A stretch of DNA of 64,000 nt, taken from the NCBI GenBank assembly GCA_973895155.1, contig OZ316899.1, positions 13,640,001 to 13,704,000 of the forward strand. The letters run 5' to 3'. The notes under the pieces were generated by a model. It searched no databases and was not told the DNA's origin. It was given only the letters and a program-made list of their open reading frames with translations. Source of the stretch: Marsupella aquatica. Taxonomy: Eukaryota > Marchantiophyta. Shown in pieces: positions 21,364-30,901 of this stretch; positions within the stretch are counted from its first letter, which is position 1; each line of letters begins with the position of its first letter. The translations under genes were made by a program, and so were the position numbers.

Positions 21364-22271
21364 AGATCGCCGTTAGGCCTGGTACCAGCTTTGAAGTCGA
21401 GTCAACTATGTATGCGTAACTTGACGTTCTGAATTGGAGGTGTGAGATCTGTATGTGCCCCCAAGAATGAAGTGCTGTGAAGGAGGTTGAGTTCAGGATT
21501 GAGTTTGCAAGGCAAGTACGGGATTGGTTTGAGTCCAATCTACCGTCACAATCTGGAGTGAGTCGGGCTCAGGTTCAGGATTGAGCTTGCATGGCAAGCA
21601 CGGGGCTTGCGGGGCAAGCACGTCACAATCTAGAGGAGACAGCCTTCGGCCCTAGTGTTCGGATCAAGTGTTCTCAGTGAACTATTGTGCACATCTTTGA
21701 ATCTAATTGATTTTTCCTCTCAGGCCTCATTTCTCTCATGGATGTGTGTGTGTGTGAGGCAATCTCAGTGTATGATGGGACTAGCAGGGCCACTGAGAGG
21801 TGTACAGGGTGCATTAAAGCGGGCTGGGTGAGGACTGTCATAGCTCTGATTGCTGAGAGTGGAATGGCAGAGTGGTGGGGCAATGGCTTAGAAGTCCCTA
21901 AGCCGGGAATCAGTCAGGAGTCACTGGTTTATGGGTACATTCCGGCGGCGGAATAGAAACATACCTATGACAGTAAGCATACGTATAGACCTATGCGCAC
22001 CGTAGCGCTAGGCCCTGTGTGTACGGGCCCGATATGAAGACCCCTTATCACCAGAACTATCATGAGCACGGATCTGATCCCCAACCTTGGTTCCTTGGGA
22101 TTGAGCTTGGGTGATGTGTGATAGAGTCTTGCTATGATAGTCTGGTGTTAAGGGCGTAAATTGGTGTTCACCGGCCTTCACAACATCCCTTCGTGATCCT
22201 CAGGTATAAAGAGATGGTTTTGGCACCCATAGTGACGTTTTGGTGTTAAGACCCATGTCAATCGCGTGACA

Positions 22272-22276
22272 GGCAT
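22272..22276. repeat. Right TSD of unit B copy 1
   Basis: GGCAT, identical to 19821-19825. Confidence 0.85.
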
Positions 22277-22942
22277 CATTACTTCTTTAATTGTCATGGT
22301 ATGCGCATGCCCAAAATCTATTGGTTATATAAGTGTCCCTACCTTATATACCCTTCCTAAGAACCCCCCACCTTATGTTGCATTGACTGTCCCATGAAAA
22401 AACCATCGGATTTCCATCGAACCTCCTACAAAAAAAACTGACATTTTTTATACTCTCACCTACAAACCATTCCATATAAAACACATTGAACACATGTTTT
22501 CGATCCTCTCTACAACGGACCACTTCTCCTCCTTTGTTGACGAGGTATCTGATCCAATATCTGACGGACAATGTCCAACATAAACTCCTACGCACAAACT
22601 ATGCAATCCTAAAAAAACAGACACGTTTATCCAATGCATGTTGTATTGGTCTTAGTCCGATACAATTACAAACGCAAACATGTTGCGATGCATTAAATTT
22701 TGGATACATTATGTTGTCAAGGCGACACATTTTCCGATATGTTTAGTGTCAGATAATTTCCGATACAAATAACGTGGGACAATGTATGTGATGTGTTTTA
22801 CATTGGAATGGCCAGATCCGATGGGAGCAAGGTTGGACAATACATTGCAGGACACATCGGATATTGTCTGAAGTCTTCGGAATTGGATGGGTGAAGTTTG
22901 GCTCAAAAGGAGTATCGAAAAACCGCTGAAAATGTACTAGTG
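22277..22942. repeat. Right terminal region of CACTA-1
   Basis: AT-rich non-coding sequence with recurring CCGATAC/TCCGATA and GGACAATGT motifs, ending in ACTAGTG. On the minus strand the end reads CACTAGTACATTTTCAGC, a CACTA-type terminal inverted repeat. Subterminal repeats are the usual binding sites of CACTA TnpA-like proteins. Confidence 0.6.
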
Positions 22943-23621
22943 AATTAGAGAGCATCACGGGACCCACCCAAACATGGATGCAGACCTTTACCTCTTGTCT
23001 AATGCCCCTAGCCCGAAAGTGATGAAAGTGAAGAGTTACAAACGGATGAGAGCATATGGGAATCACTTTCGAGTGAAGGATGGTGATAGTGCCTATAGGG
23101 TGACAAATGACTGCGGGCTCATCACTATATTTGAGCAACACAGCCATGATCACGACAGGGCCTGGAGATGGGATATCTGGGAGACATATCCCACATATCC
23201 CATATGGGCTCTGGACTATGGGGCGGTGTCCAGTCCTGTGATTCTTATGAAAGGTTCATGGGTGCGACAAGGTTGGCTTGGTAACAGGGCTACCATGAAG
23301 AGAGACAATGGTGGTTTCTTGCTTGCAAGTTTTAGAGGGAAATTGCCTGAATGGTCTGAGCCATTTGTGTTTCCCAATCAGGTGGAGCAAGCTTTCTTCC
23401 TGGATGTGGAAGACTCCCCAGCTTGGCGTGTAGTGCATTGGATGGAAGGACTAAAGCTTGAGTTTCATTTACACTCTCATAGTGCCTTTGATCGTCGGCG
23501 TTCAGACCAAGTGCCTGTAGTTCATGATAGCGGGGACTTCATTCCTATGACAAGGGTAGAGGCATTTGCCGAAGGAGATGAATTTAGACACGCAGATGTT
23601 GATAGTGTGCCTATGCCCTAA
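22943..23621 (+). pseudogene. CACTA-2 DUF4216-like region
   Basis: The frame is open from the CACTA-1 junction through LYLLSNAPSPKVMKVKSYKR, AYRVTNDCGLI and LDYGAVSSPVILMKGSWV. It continues with GFLLASFRG, SEPFVFPNQVEQAFFLD and AWRVVHW, to a stop at 23621. These blocks follow the DUF4216 order seen in plant En/Spm-type proteins. The N-terminal part of the protein (Tnp2 transposase) would be upstream of the CACTA-1 insertion, off-window. No stop is visible within this exon, in contrast to CACTA-1. The role of DUF4216 is unknown. Confidence 0.68.
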
Positions 23622-23734
23622 GTAACATGAATTGTTTGCATGGACATTAGTGAGGGGAAGGATGTGTAATAAAGAAATTGTCAAGCAACATAGATATATG
23701 GATGGATGCATGGATGGATGGTGATTGTGGTTGC

Positions 23735-24262
23735 ATTGTGTTATACAGGGTGACCATAGATGACATGTGTTTGTGGTCCAGTAGGATGAAAGAGAGTGAC
23801 ACAGAGATGTGTGAGTATGAAAGGAAAGCTGTGGAACGTTGAGCATACGTGAATGCCAGAGTAGCAAAATTGGAAGCCTCCCTGAAAAAGGATGTGGCCT
23901 GAAATGTAATTCTCAACCACAACCCTATGTTGAGTTTGTGTGACATGAATAGTTAAATGTGGCACTAAAATTGTAACTGTACTCTCATATTGGAATGTAG
24001 CAGAACCACCAAAATTTCAAACAAACAAAAGGAGTACGCAAGAAGGGTGACTAGCACTACCTTTGGGCCTGCACGTTGGAGTGAAAGGTTGAGCAAGAAG
24101 GTTGTACCTACAATGGCAGAATGTGGAGAAGAGATGGATCTTGCATAGGTGGGTGCAGACACCAGACAAGAAGATGCAGATGATGAGTATTTTCCAGAGG
24201 AAATGGATGAGGATGGGGGTTATGAAGATGAATACATTGTAGAGCAGCCCAAAAAGAAACAG
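23735..24262 (+). pseudogene. CACTA-2 middle exons, charged/coiled-coil segment
   Basis: Coding-like stretches: DMCLWSSRMKESDTEMCEYE and NARVAKLEASLKK (23755-23905), then RRVTSTTFGPARWSERLSKK (from about 24035) and an acidic run DDEYFPEEMDEDGGYEDEY. The latter ends at QPKKKQ with a GTAAGT donor at 24262. Two stops (about 23838 and 24147) show decay. No domain is recognised. By order it follows DUF4216 in the same transcription unit or begins the second CACTA gene. Confidence 0.4.
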
Positions 24263-24379
24263 GTAAGTAGTTTTCCCGACAATGTACTAAGTTAAACTCT
24301 CTTCTTTAGAGGTTTCATGACTTCACTACACATGTACAATGCTTAGTTTGTGACATTGTAGTTGGTGATGTGATGCAGC

Positions 24380-24960
24380 AACCGGTCAGTTCTGTTTTGC
24401 TTGCAAAGCCTGCGCATGCACCATACTAGCAGGGGGGCTGACCTAGATCAAGGTTGGCAAGGTGGTAGTAGTGGTAGATCCCAGACTGGTGCCCAATATT
24501 ATGGCAAGGGGCAAAGTCAAGGTTATGCTCATAGTAGAGGCAGAGCAGATCCAAACCCACAGTCTCATGGGTATGGACGTCCACCTCAACCATGGGGATG
24601 TGAGTATATATCTATATGTCAGTTCTTTGTTAAGGCATGGCACTTGGGAATTTCAGATTGCTAATGCAATTTTTGACATTGTTTGGGATATATTGGATTC
24701 ATACAACATGACATTCATTCCACCTGCCATTGCATGTAGATTCTGCCCAACCTGATTGGGCAAATGTTGGTAATGATCAGTTTCAATGTCCACCAGGACA
24801 GACATGGGTTGAACCAGGTTGGGAGGATGGTGATAGTTCCTGGAATCAACAAGGCTGGGAAGGTGGTGGAGATAATTGGTAGGGATTTCATAATACAGTA
24901 CCTACAAACGCTAGAAGAGGGGCAGGTAATGTCTAAAGTAGTTGCAATGAAAGAACTCAT
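24380..24960 (+). pseudogene. CACTA-2 Gly/Gln/Trp-rich exon(s)
   Basis: After an acceptor near 24378 (GTGATGCAG) the frame reads GWQGGSSGRSQTGAQYYGKG and SHGYGRPPQPWG, up to a donor near 24600. A second exon (from about 24741) reads PPGQTWVEPGWEDGDSSWNQ and GWEGGGDNW. It then has a TAG, and continues to a GTAATG donor at about 24927. The low-complexity, Trp/Gly-rich composition is strongly frame-specific, so I treat it as coding. Family and function are not recognised. MULE E2 is inserted in the intron after it. Confidence 0.4.
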
Positions 24961-24989
24961 TTTATCTAGTAGTCCATTCATGTGGGTAT

Positions 24990-25345
24990 ACCGTGAACAT
25001 GTACAATGATAGCAAATGTATGTGTGCAGGTTGGACAGTCAAACCGTCAATGCAAGTATTCACTAATGCATTGATGACGTCGCAAGTGATCCATTTTTTT
25101 GGCCTCAAGCATTTTAAATGTGCCCTCGTCAAGTGCACGTCCTCGATTGTCACTATGACCTCTTTTTGGTCCGCCTTGGGGTCCAATGCCTTCTTCACTA
25201 TTGCCAAAAATTTGGATGGTTGCTTTTGTGCGGGCACTCCTTTGTTTGCAAGCCCCACCTCTTTCACTCCTGCCCGGGGAGTCAGCCCCTCATTCACTGG
25301 TTGCTCAGGTCTCTCTTGAGCTGCAATGAAGGTAAATTCATTCAA
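24990..25345 (-). pseudogene. E2 Ulp1/C48-protease-like exon, apparently truncated
   Basis: The exon begins after an acceptor at about 25323 (CATTGCAG) and reads to VTIEDVHLTRAHLKCLRPKK followed by WITCDVINALVN. This resembles the N-terminal signature of Ulp1-type SUMO proteases (L..L.p..WL.d.vIN). The catalytic His-Asp-Cys part should follow further along the minus strand, but within 60-100 bases the sequence runs into CACTA-2, so the domain is cut or continues beyond an unseen exon. MULEs and CACTAs carrying Ulp1 domains are known in plants. Whether it is spliced to the methyltransferase-like gene upstream (donor CAT/GTAAGT at about 25390) is unclear. Confidence 0.45.
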
Positions 25346-25348
25346 ACA

Positions 25349-25650
25349 TTACTCTTCGGAACTGGAGCTTGATAATCTTATACTTACATGGTGAGTTTGG
25401 AGACTGTCACTTCCTACCGAGCTACTCTCATCCGATTGAGCTTCTTTTGCCCTATCATCGACAAATTTGAGAGTTTTCCTTTTTCCCTCTTTTACACAAT
25501 GAGGCACTATTTCTTCATGATAGGTATGAGCAGCGTGGCACGAAAGGGTTAACTTCTCCGGCGGGAAATATGCCAAAGCTTCCTCCCACGCGAGCTTGAC
25601 AAGCCGTCTGTCCTGGTTGTCCCATTCCGCTGTAGCTGACTCGGTAGTCC
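25349..25650 (-). pseudogene. C-terminal exon of E2 methyltransferase-like gene
   Basis: The frame reads DNQDRRLVKLAWEEALAYFP, HCVKEGKRKTLKFVDD and an acidic Ser-rich stretch (SDESSSVGSDS). It matches in order and character the E1 tail at 9654-9960 (RKFLVRRFVDD then ESTDRSESSEAESSD). It ends at a GTAAGT donor near 25390 or at the downstream stop. Confidence 0.5.
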
Positions 25651-25739
25651 TGTCGGGAACTGCTACTTAGTTATACTTAAATCCAATCAAATAATGTATT
25701 GCGCCCAAAATAGACGTAAACAAGAAGGCATCTATAGGG

Positions 25740-26470
25740 GAAGGTAGTCGACATGGATCGACGGATCTTGAAGAGGCCAGCCGAGATCACTCTTCCTGGA
25801 CGGATCTTGGAGAGGCCAGCCAAGATGACTATTCCTGAGACGGATCTCAAAGAGGCCAGCCGAGATTGACTATTCCTAAGACAGATCTTGGAGACGCCAG
25901 CCGAGATGACTTCCTGAGACGGATTGGAGAGGCTAGTCGAGATGACTGTTCCTGAGACGGATCTCAAAGAGGCCAGCCGAGATTGACTCATCCTGAGATG
26001 GATCTCGGAGCGGCCAGCCAAGATGACTGTTCCTGAGACGGATCTCAGAGAGGCTAGCCGAGATTGACTCTTCCTGAGACGGATCTCAGAGAGGCCAGCC
26101 AAGATTGACTCTTCCTGAGACGGATCTTGGAGAGGCCAGCAGAGATGACTATTCCTTAGACGGATCTCAGAGAGGCCAGCCGAGATTGACTCTTCCTGAG
26201 ACGGATCTTAGAGAGGCCAGCCGAGATTGACTCTTCCTAAGACGGATCTTGGAGAGGCCAGCCAAGATCACTCTTCCTGAGACGGATCTCGGAGAGGCCA
26301 GCCGATATGACTATTCCTGAGACGGATCTCAGAGAGGCCAGCCGAGATTGACTCTTCCTGAGACAGATCTTGGATAGGCCAGCCAAGATCACTCTTCCTC
26401 AGACGGATCTTGGAGAGGCCCGCCAAGATGACTCTTCCTGAGTTGCATGTAGAGGAATGAATCTTGGCGA
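25740..26470. repeat. Minisatellite of E2 motif inside methyltransferase-like gene intron
   Basis: About 16 tandem units of roughly 40-45 bp, typified by CCTGAGACGGATCTCGGAG then AGGCCAGCCGAGATTGACTC. Each unit contains inverted arms GATCTCGG and CCGAGATT around GAGAGGCCAG, a variant of the E2 palindrome. The array sits between the C-terminal exon (ending about 25650) and the methyltransferase exon (from 26642), so it is taken as intronic. Open frames through it on the minus strand are products of the repeat, not a gene. Confidence 0.8.
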
Positions 26471-26641
26471 GGTCCACCAACATGCATCTCAAGTTAGGAC
26501 TTGCCCTTGCTTGCAGAGGAGGCCAGACACTATGAATGTCAGCGAGATCAGCCGACATGCATAGATATTGGCGAGGCCGCTGACTTGTATCCCTCTATTG
26601 TCAACCATTGCGACGAGCAAGCAAATATGAAATGAACAACG

Positions 26642-27064
26642 TCAAACGCCAGAAAACTTACATGTTGTTGGGAGTACTGCCGGCTTTTTCTTCTTGCACT
26701 TTTCTGGATTGGCTTTTGAATGGACCACCTCTTCCTCCTTCGAGGAGATCATTCCAACCAGTTGTGCCAGTTGGTCTTGCACACAAGTTCCAAAGTGAGG
26801 ATAGGATTCAGTCTCAAACACCATCCGCTCGCAATTTTCACCCGCCTTGAATATTGCCCCAAAATGTGCGTTGAAATTGAGGATAGTTGCCCCAGGGTGT
26901 GTTGTATATTTGATGATACATTGGAGCGTTGCTGGCAACAATGTGCCCGCAAAAGGATCGTTAACCTGATTCTTCTTGGATGTATAGTTTGTTAGCCCAT
27001 TCCTGCTCTTCATATCGAGCTCTGCACTAATTGGTGCCACATCGTCCTTTGGGCATATCTCCAC
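26642..27064 (-). pseudogene. E2 N4/N6 methyltransferase-like exon: SAM-motif region, degenerate
   Basis: The segment LLPATLQCIIKYTTHPGATI then LNFNAHFGAIFKAGENCERM and VFETES follows the layout of the N4/N6 DNA methylase family: (kP..Ll..lI..tt.pGd.VlDpFaGSGt...a....R...giE). Motif I is changed from D-P-F-A-G-S-G to N-F-N-A-H-F-G, so SAM binding is unlikely. The E1 homologue keeps a closer form (IFIDWTACSGSS). A basic Lys-rich stretch follows. It lies downstream of the motif IV exon, which is the usual order for beta-class enzymes. Confidence 0.55.
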
Positions 27065-27125
27065 AGCAGATTGAAACCCCCACAGGTCTAGCTTGAGATA
27101 TTTGCTCTGGATCGGCCAAACATAT

Positions 27126-28300
27126 TCAGAGGTCAGACTTCCTCAGTTTAGGATAGTAAGTCATTGGAATAAAAAACCAATGAAGAAGTAGGTAATTGAT
27201 GGGACTTACTCGCTTCCTAGTCCTACCATTGTAGGTGGGTGTGTCGTTCCAGATAAAGAAGCTTTCTTTCAACCCCCAGTTGGTATTCTCGTAAACTAAT
27301 GCATCATAAATGCAAGTTGAGTGCCAAAGCGAACCACTATGCACAATGGCAAACAGTCCTTCAGAATCAAGGACGTCTCGAGCAAACTCCTGAACCCGGT
27401 TCAAGTCGTCCTCCCAGAACGAATTCCACAACGGGGTGGACTTACCCTCGACCATACGCGTGTCTATTCCCATATGTATCAGAATTAAATCTGCATCAGT
27501 CTTCACTCGCTTCCCCCCCTTTTCTCCAGGCATTTTGATGCAAACCTTCCCGCAATAGCTTTCTACACCATGAGATCAATTTACTAACTACAGGGGGTTC
27601 GGTACCTTCTTTAGCCGCATCAAAAAAAGTTGTAAATAGATTTGGAGACCACCTAAAATACATATGTCTGCTCTGGGAAGACATGGTATTGGCATAAGGA
27701 CGCCTTACTCCTTCCAACTTTGTATTATCCTCTTCTCCAAGGGCCTCTTCATCCTCCTCATTTTCCAATGTGGGGTCAGGTTGGATGGTTGTGGGCGGAA
27801 CCTCTCCAGTGCCGGGCGGGGGAGGCGACTCAGTGGGGGAAGGAAGAGGAGGAAATTCCTTGTCACGTGCTTTGCTTGGGCTCCCTTTGAGAGCTTTGGG
27901 TCGCCTAGTTTGCTTTCTTTTTAAGGCCTTTTCCTTTTGCCGTGATAGTAATGGTGGCCGGTAAGGCACAGGAGAGATATCAGACAAGCGCCCTTGCCCT
28001 TCATCTTCGGATTGTCCTTTGTCCTCTTCCTCTCGCTCCTCTTCCTCTTGCTCACCCATATCATCCTCACCTTGCTGCTTGTCAGCCAATTCATCTTGTA
28101 CTTCAGGAGCCTCATGTGGAGGCAAGTCAAATTCTTGCAGTGGAGCCTTATCTGGACCCAACTCAACTATTGGTTGTTTATCCTTGTGCCCTGGACCCTG
28201 CAAAACCCCTGGACCGTCCTCAACTGCTGCCTTTGTAGCCGGCTCTACACCCTTGCTCTTGATAGAACCAGGTTCCGTTTGGATCTCTGCATGACCTGCA
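27126..28300 (-). pseudogene. E2 acidic linker and methyltransferase motif IV-like exon
   Basis: An acceptor at about 28300 opens a frame with an extremely acidic stretch (GEQEEEEREEEDKGQSEDEG, 28080-28010), a Lys/Arg-rich stretch and a Pro-rich linker. It continues to SRHMYFRWSPNLFTTFF and stops at 27496. After a one-base shift the frame continues (KTDADLILIHMGIDTR, DVLDSEGLFAIVHS, about 27500-27330). This corresponds to (vDlvl.DPPY ... vLk.gGll.i) in N4/N6 methylases, with the DPPY residues replaced by H-M-G-I. The E1 counterpart is FGVDVGFLYLPTG. It is probably non-catalytic. Confidence 0.5.
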
Positions 28301-28319
28301 TAGGATGCAAATTGATGAT

Positions 28320-28605
28320 GGCAACTACATCTTGGCGAGCCTCGCCAAGATCGGGTTCATTATATGCAAGCAACTTATTACTCAACTAATACTTCATCTC
28401 GGCGAGCCTCGCTGACATCTGGACTGGACTAGACACTTAATCTCGGAGAGCCTCCCCGACATCTGGACTGGACCAGACACTTAATCTCAGAGAGCCTCGC
28501 CGACATCTGGGCTGGACCAAACACTTAATCTCGGAGAGCCTCGCCGACATCTGGGCTGGACCAGACACTTAATCTCAGCGAGCCTCGCCAAGTAAATATA
28601 GGGGT
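28320..28605. repeat. Tandem E2 motif array in intron
   Basis: Five units of about 47 bp (CACTTAATCTCGGAGAGCC then TCGCCGACATCTGGGCTGG) plus an outlying palindrome at 28323. They lie in the intron between the acidic exon (starting 28300) and the central exon (ending about 28742). The remainder 28605-28742 has no coding signal. Confidence 0.75.
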
Positions 28606-28742
28606 CTGGATTTCAAAGATGCTCTAAGTCATCCACCCTCACCGAGATGAGACCCTCATTCCTTTGGTGTTATGTCACCGACCCCAGCCAAGGTTTTTCC
28701 AATGCAAGCAACCACCTGATTCGAAAGGAATTGAGTAATACC

Positions 28743-30077
28743 TGATGGGGTCTTTGTTGGAGTGCTTATAGAATCTAACTAACTGGCCTCGGTGGATTGT
28801 TCCTTGTCGACCTTCTTCTCGCCTCCTTCCTTTCGGGCCTTTTTCCCATCATAGGCTGGGTCCATTGGGAGTATGGCCTCCAACGCTATTGCCTGGGCCA
28901 TAGAGTCCGTCAATTGTCGCAGCTTGGATATATCGTAGTAATTTGTAGGCTCCTGTTGGTCCTTCACCTTCATTGCACACTCCTTCTCAGCATCATCGAT
29001 AAAAGTATTCTAGTCACGGTATTCCATATACCATGGGCAGTTTTGACGTTCCCAATCGCAGACTACTCTGCCATTAGGAATTTGGCCATCACATGGATAC
29101 ATGCTAAGGCTCCCTTTCGGCTCCATCCAAGATGTGAGTACCCATGGCAGCTCTTTCAATACGGATGCATTCATGTTCTCCTGATTGATTAGAAATCTTG
29201 TCACGCACCTCTTTGTTTGCTTTTTCCACAATTCTTTTAACAGGACCGTGGCCTTTTCGTCAATCCAAATTTCCCCGCCTAGTTTCAGTGATTTCTCTTG
29301 CACATAAGCTCGATAAAGCCTTCTGTATAGCTCTGCAAATTCCTCCTCTGTCCCGGAAAACTCACGGTACATCTGTCTTTGGTAGGCCTTTGCAGCAAAA
29401 TTGGTCAAAATCACAAAACCAACGTGGTCAATGTAACACCACATTGACCAGACGGCTAACCAGGATCTAATTGCAGCATCACCATTGCTACGTGGATGGT
29501 GATACATACTCTTCTCCTCCTCCATTCCAAAATGAGCTTTCAATAGCTTTACTTTGCACTCTGCAGTTACCCAAGCCCCAACAAACAAGCGGACCCTGTC
29601 CAAGCCAACTTGTACATTCATCACACCCTGCTTGGCGTCCTTTGACAACTTGTGATACAGCTGCCGACATACCGGCATGAACTGGTCTCCATTGGCCGGA
29701 TTCACGCAGGCCGCAAGCTTGGGGAACTTGTTGTCCCAGGCTTTGCATGCAACAATAATCATTGCCTCCGTCTCCTCCTCAGTTCTCTTCACACTCCACG
29801 GGTGCCCACGAGCTGCGTCTTGTGCCATCTCCTTGGAGATATTGATTCGTCCCGCTTCAATGTTTGACCAAGACATGATGTACACAGCGGCTTCTTTTGT
29901 CATATTCTTCGAGTACCAAGTTTTCCCATGTCCTCAATTTTGGGCCTTCATGAAAGCCTCCATTGTCTCCTTTGACATGAGCGAACTGTACTCCTCCAAT
30001 GGAGTGTTCAATAGCTTTGCAACCCAATCAGCATCATTAAACCAGGACGTCTTCACGACAGTTGCACTTATCCTGAA
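28743..30077 (-). pseudogene. E2 central exon of ParB/methyltransferase-like gene
   Basis: The frame begins after an intron at about 30078, reads TSWFNDADWVAKLLNTPLEE, meets TGA near 29936, and continues through a long helical region (FVGAWVTAECKVKLLKAHFG, ELYRRLYRAYVQEKSLKLGG). It reaches DWERQNCPWYMEY with TAG at 29010-29012, then FIDDAEKECAMKVKD and a Lys/Glu-rich end near 28780. The E1 homologue has MTNWEVLHCPWYLDTVEF at the same place. No known domain is recognised. It separates the ParB-like and methyltransferase-like parts of the same gene. Confidence 0.55.
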
Positions 30078-30197
30078 AATGACAAACAGTACTCATAGCG
30101 GCAATTTCAGAGAGGCTCTCCAAGATGGCACACAAGGTTTACACAAACGGGTAATCACATTTTGCAAAAATACGCGAATGAGAGTACTTACGAGTTG

Positions 30198-30901
30198 AGA
30201 GCGTGCATTGCTTGCTCAACCTTCTTGAATCCATCCTTCCCAGCGTTCGAAAGAGAGAATCTGACGCACGGATGGTATTGCAATTGATCCGGATACTCAG
30301 AAGCAACTACGGACCAGGCTGTGTATCTGTGGTTTCCATCAAAAACCCAAAATATCTTGTCCTTAAGGACTTTGAACTCCTCTGATGCATTGCACTCTTA
30401 CTCAAACTGTTCATTGAGCTGAGTCCATAGAGGGTCCCAAAATGGCTTGAAGTCTGTCACTGTCTGTGTTTCTCCAATTTCATTGAACTCAGTAATGTGG
30501 AACTTGCTGAGCTTCACAACATAGCCGCTCTCTTTGAATCCTTTTTTTAATTTTGCAACCGACTCATCCTGAAGATACCTCACTGCCTCCATTGGCATGA
30601 GCCGGCACAAGGGGATCCGGGGCGGATCCTTACTAAACTTTGTCTCATACTTGGAGACGATAGACTCCCAGACTCCCTTCTCAGCAATATCAGCCAATTC
30701 CGCCGCTCCAATAGGCTCAAATGATATTTGCTTTGGCTCAAACTTCCTCCTGGAGTCGATTGACTCCATAAGTGGACCACCCTATGAGCGCGTCAGTTGA
30801 GACGTGACTGGTGAAGGAGACTTGGATCGTGGTTTCTTACTCCGCTGAGAAGTTTGGTTGTCGGCAGGTCCAGCTCCAGTCGAGTCTTTCATCTTTGGCA
30901 T
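30198..30901 (-). pseudogene. E2 ParB-like first exon
   Basis: The start ATG at 30901 (MPKMKDSTGAGPADNQ) is in frame with what follows, with TAG stops at about 30785 and 30402. The ParB-like part reads KDPPRIPLCRLMPMEAVRYL, KLKKGFKESGY and VLKDKIFWVFDGNHRYTAW, then YHPCVRFSL, with GTAAGT donor at about 30197. In ParB/Srx-fold proteins the IP...L segment is followed by L...G and a G-[EN]-H-R motif that binds nucleotide (CTP in ParB); here it is D-G-N-H-R. The E1 homologue has D-G-N-H-Q. Bacterial ParB-type domains are often fused to N4/N6 methylases, as here. Confidence 0.55.

Larger units (their letters stand above)
19826..22271 (+). mobile_element. Unit B copy 1: solo-LTR-like element
   Basis: A 2446-bp unit begins TGTGACACCGATGACATGG and ends CCATGTCAATCGCGTGACA, flanked by a 5-bp duplication (GGCAT). 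TG...CA ends and 5-bp duplications fit an LTR, and no internal retroelement region accompanies any of three copies. However, the ends form an inverted repeat of about 20 bp, longer than is usual for LTRs. 20150-20540 holds many near-palindromes TAACYCGRGTTA and AGCTTAGCTCAGGTAAGC repeats, upstream of a TATATAG box at about 20858. Two open frames follow (20945-21363 and 21738-21956). The other copies are at 41032-43408 and 53415-56192. Confidence 0.75.
6963..22942 (+). mobile_element. CACTA transposon CACTA-1, split by three insertions
   Basis: Coding pieces of the transposase C-terminal region occur at 6963-7458 and 19368-19745, interrupted by MULE E1. The 3' region (19746-22942) is interrupted by a solo-LTR-like unit at 19826-22271. 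The right terminus at 22942, read on the minus strand, starts CACTAGTACATTTTC, a plant CACTA-type terminal inverted repeat, and the 22560-22900 stretch carries recurrent TCCGATA-like subterminal motifs. Directly after the terminus comes the open frame of another CACTA (CACTA-2), so CACTA-1 inserted there. The left end lies beyond the window or beyond the LINE and copia insertions. Confidence 0.7.

Noticed and set aside
24715-24981. Minus-strand ORF as continuation of the Ulp1-like protease
   Set aside because: The plus strand in the same place has a frame-specific Trp/Gly-rich coding pattern continuous with neighbouring exons; the minus ORF lacks protease motifs.
25677-26558. Long minus-strand open frames with repeats such as GLSEIRLRKSQSRLASL
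   Set aside because: They are translations of the 40-45-bp minisatellite in the E2 intron; all frames stay open because of the unit sequence.
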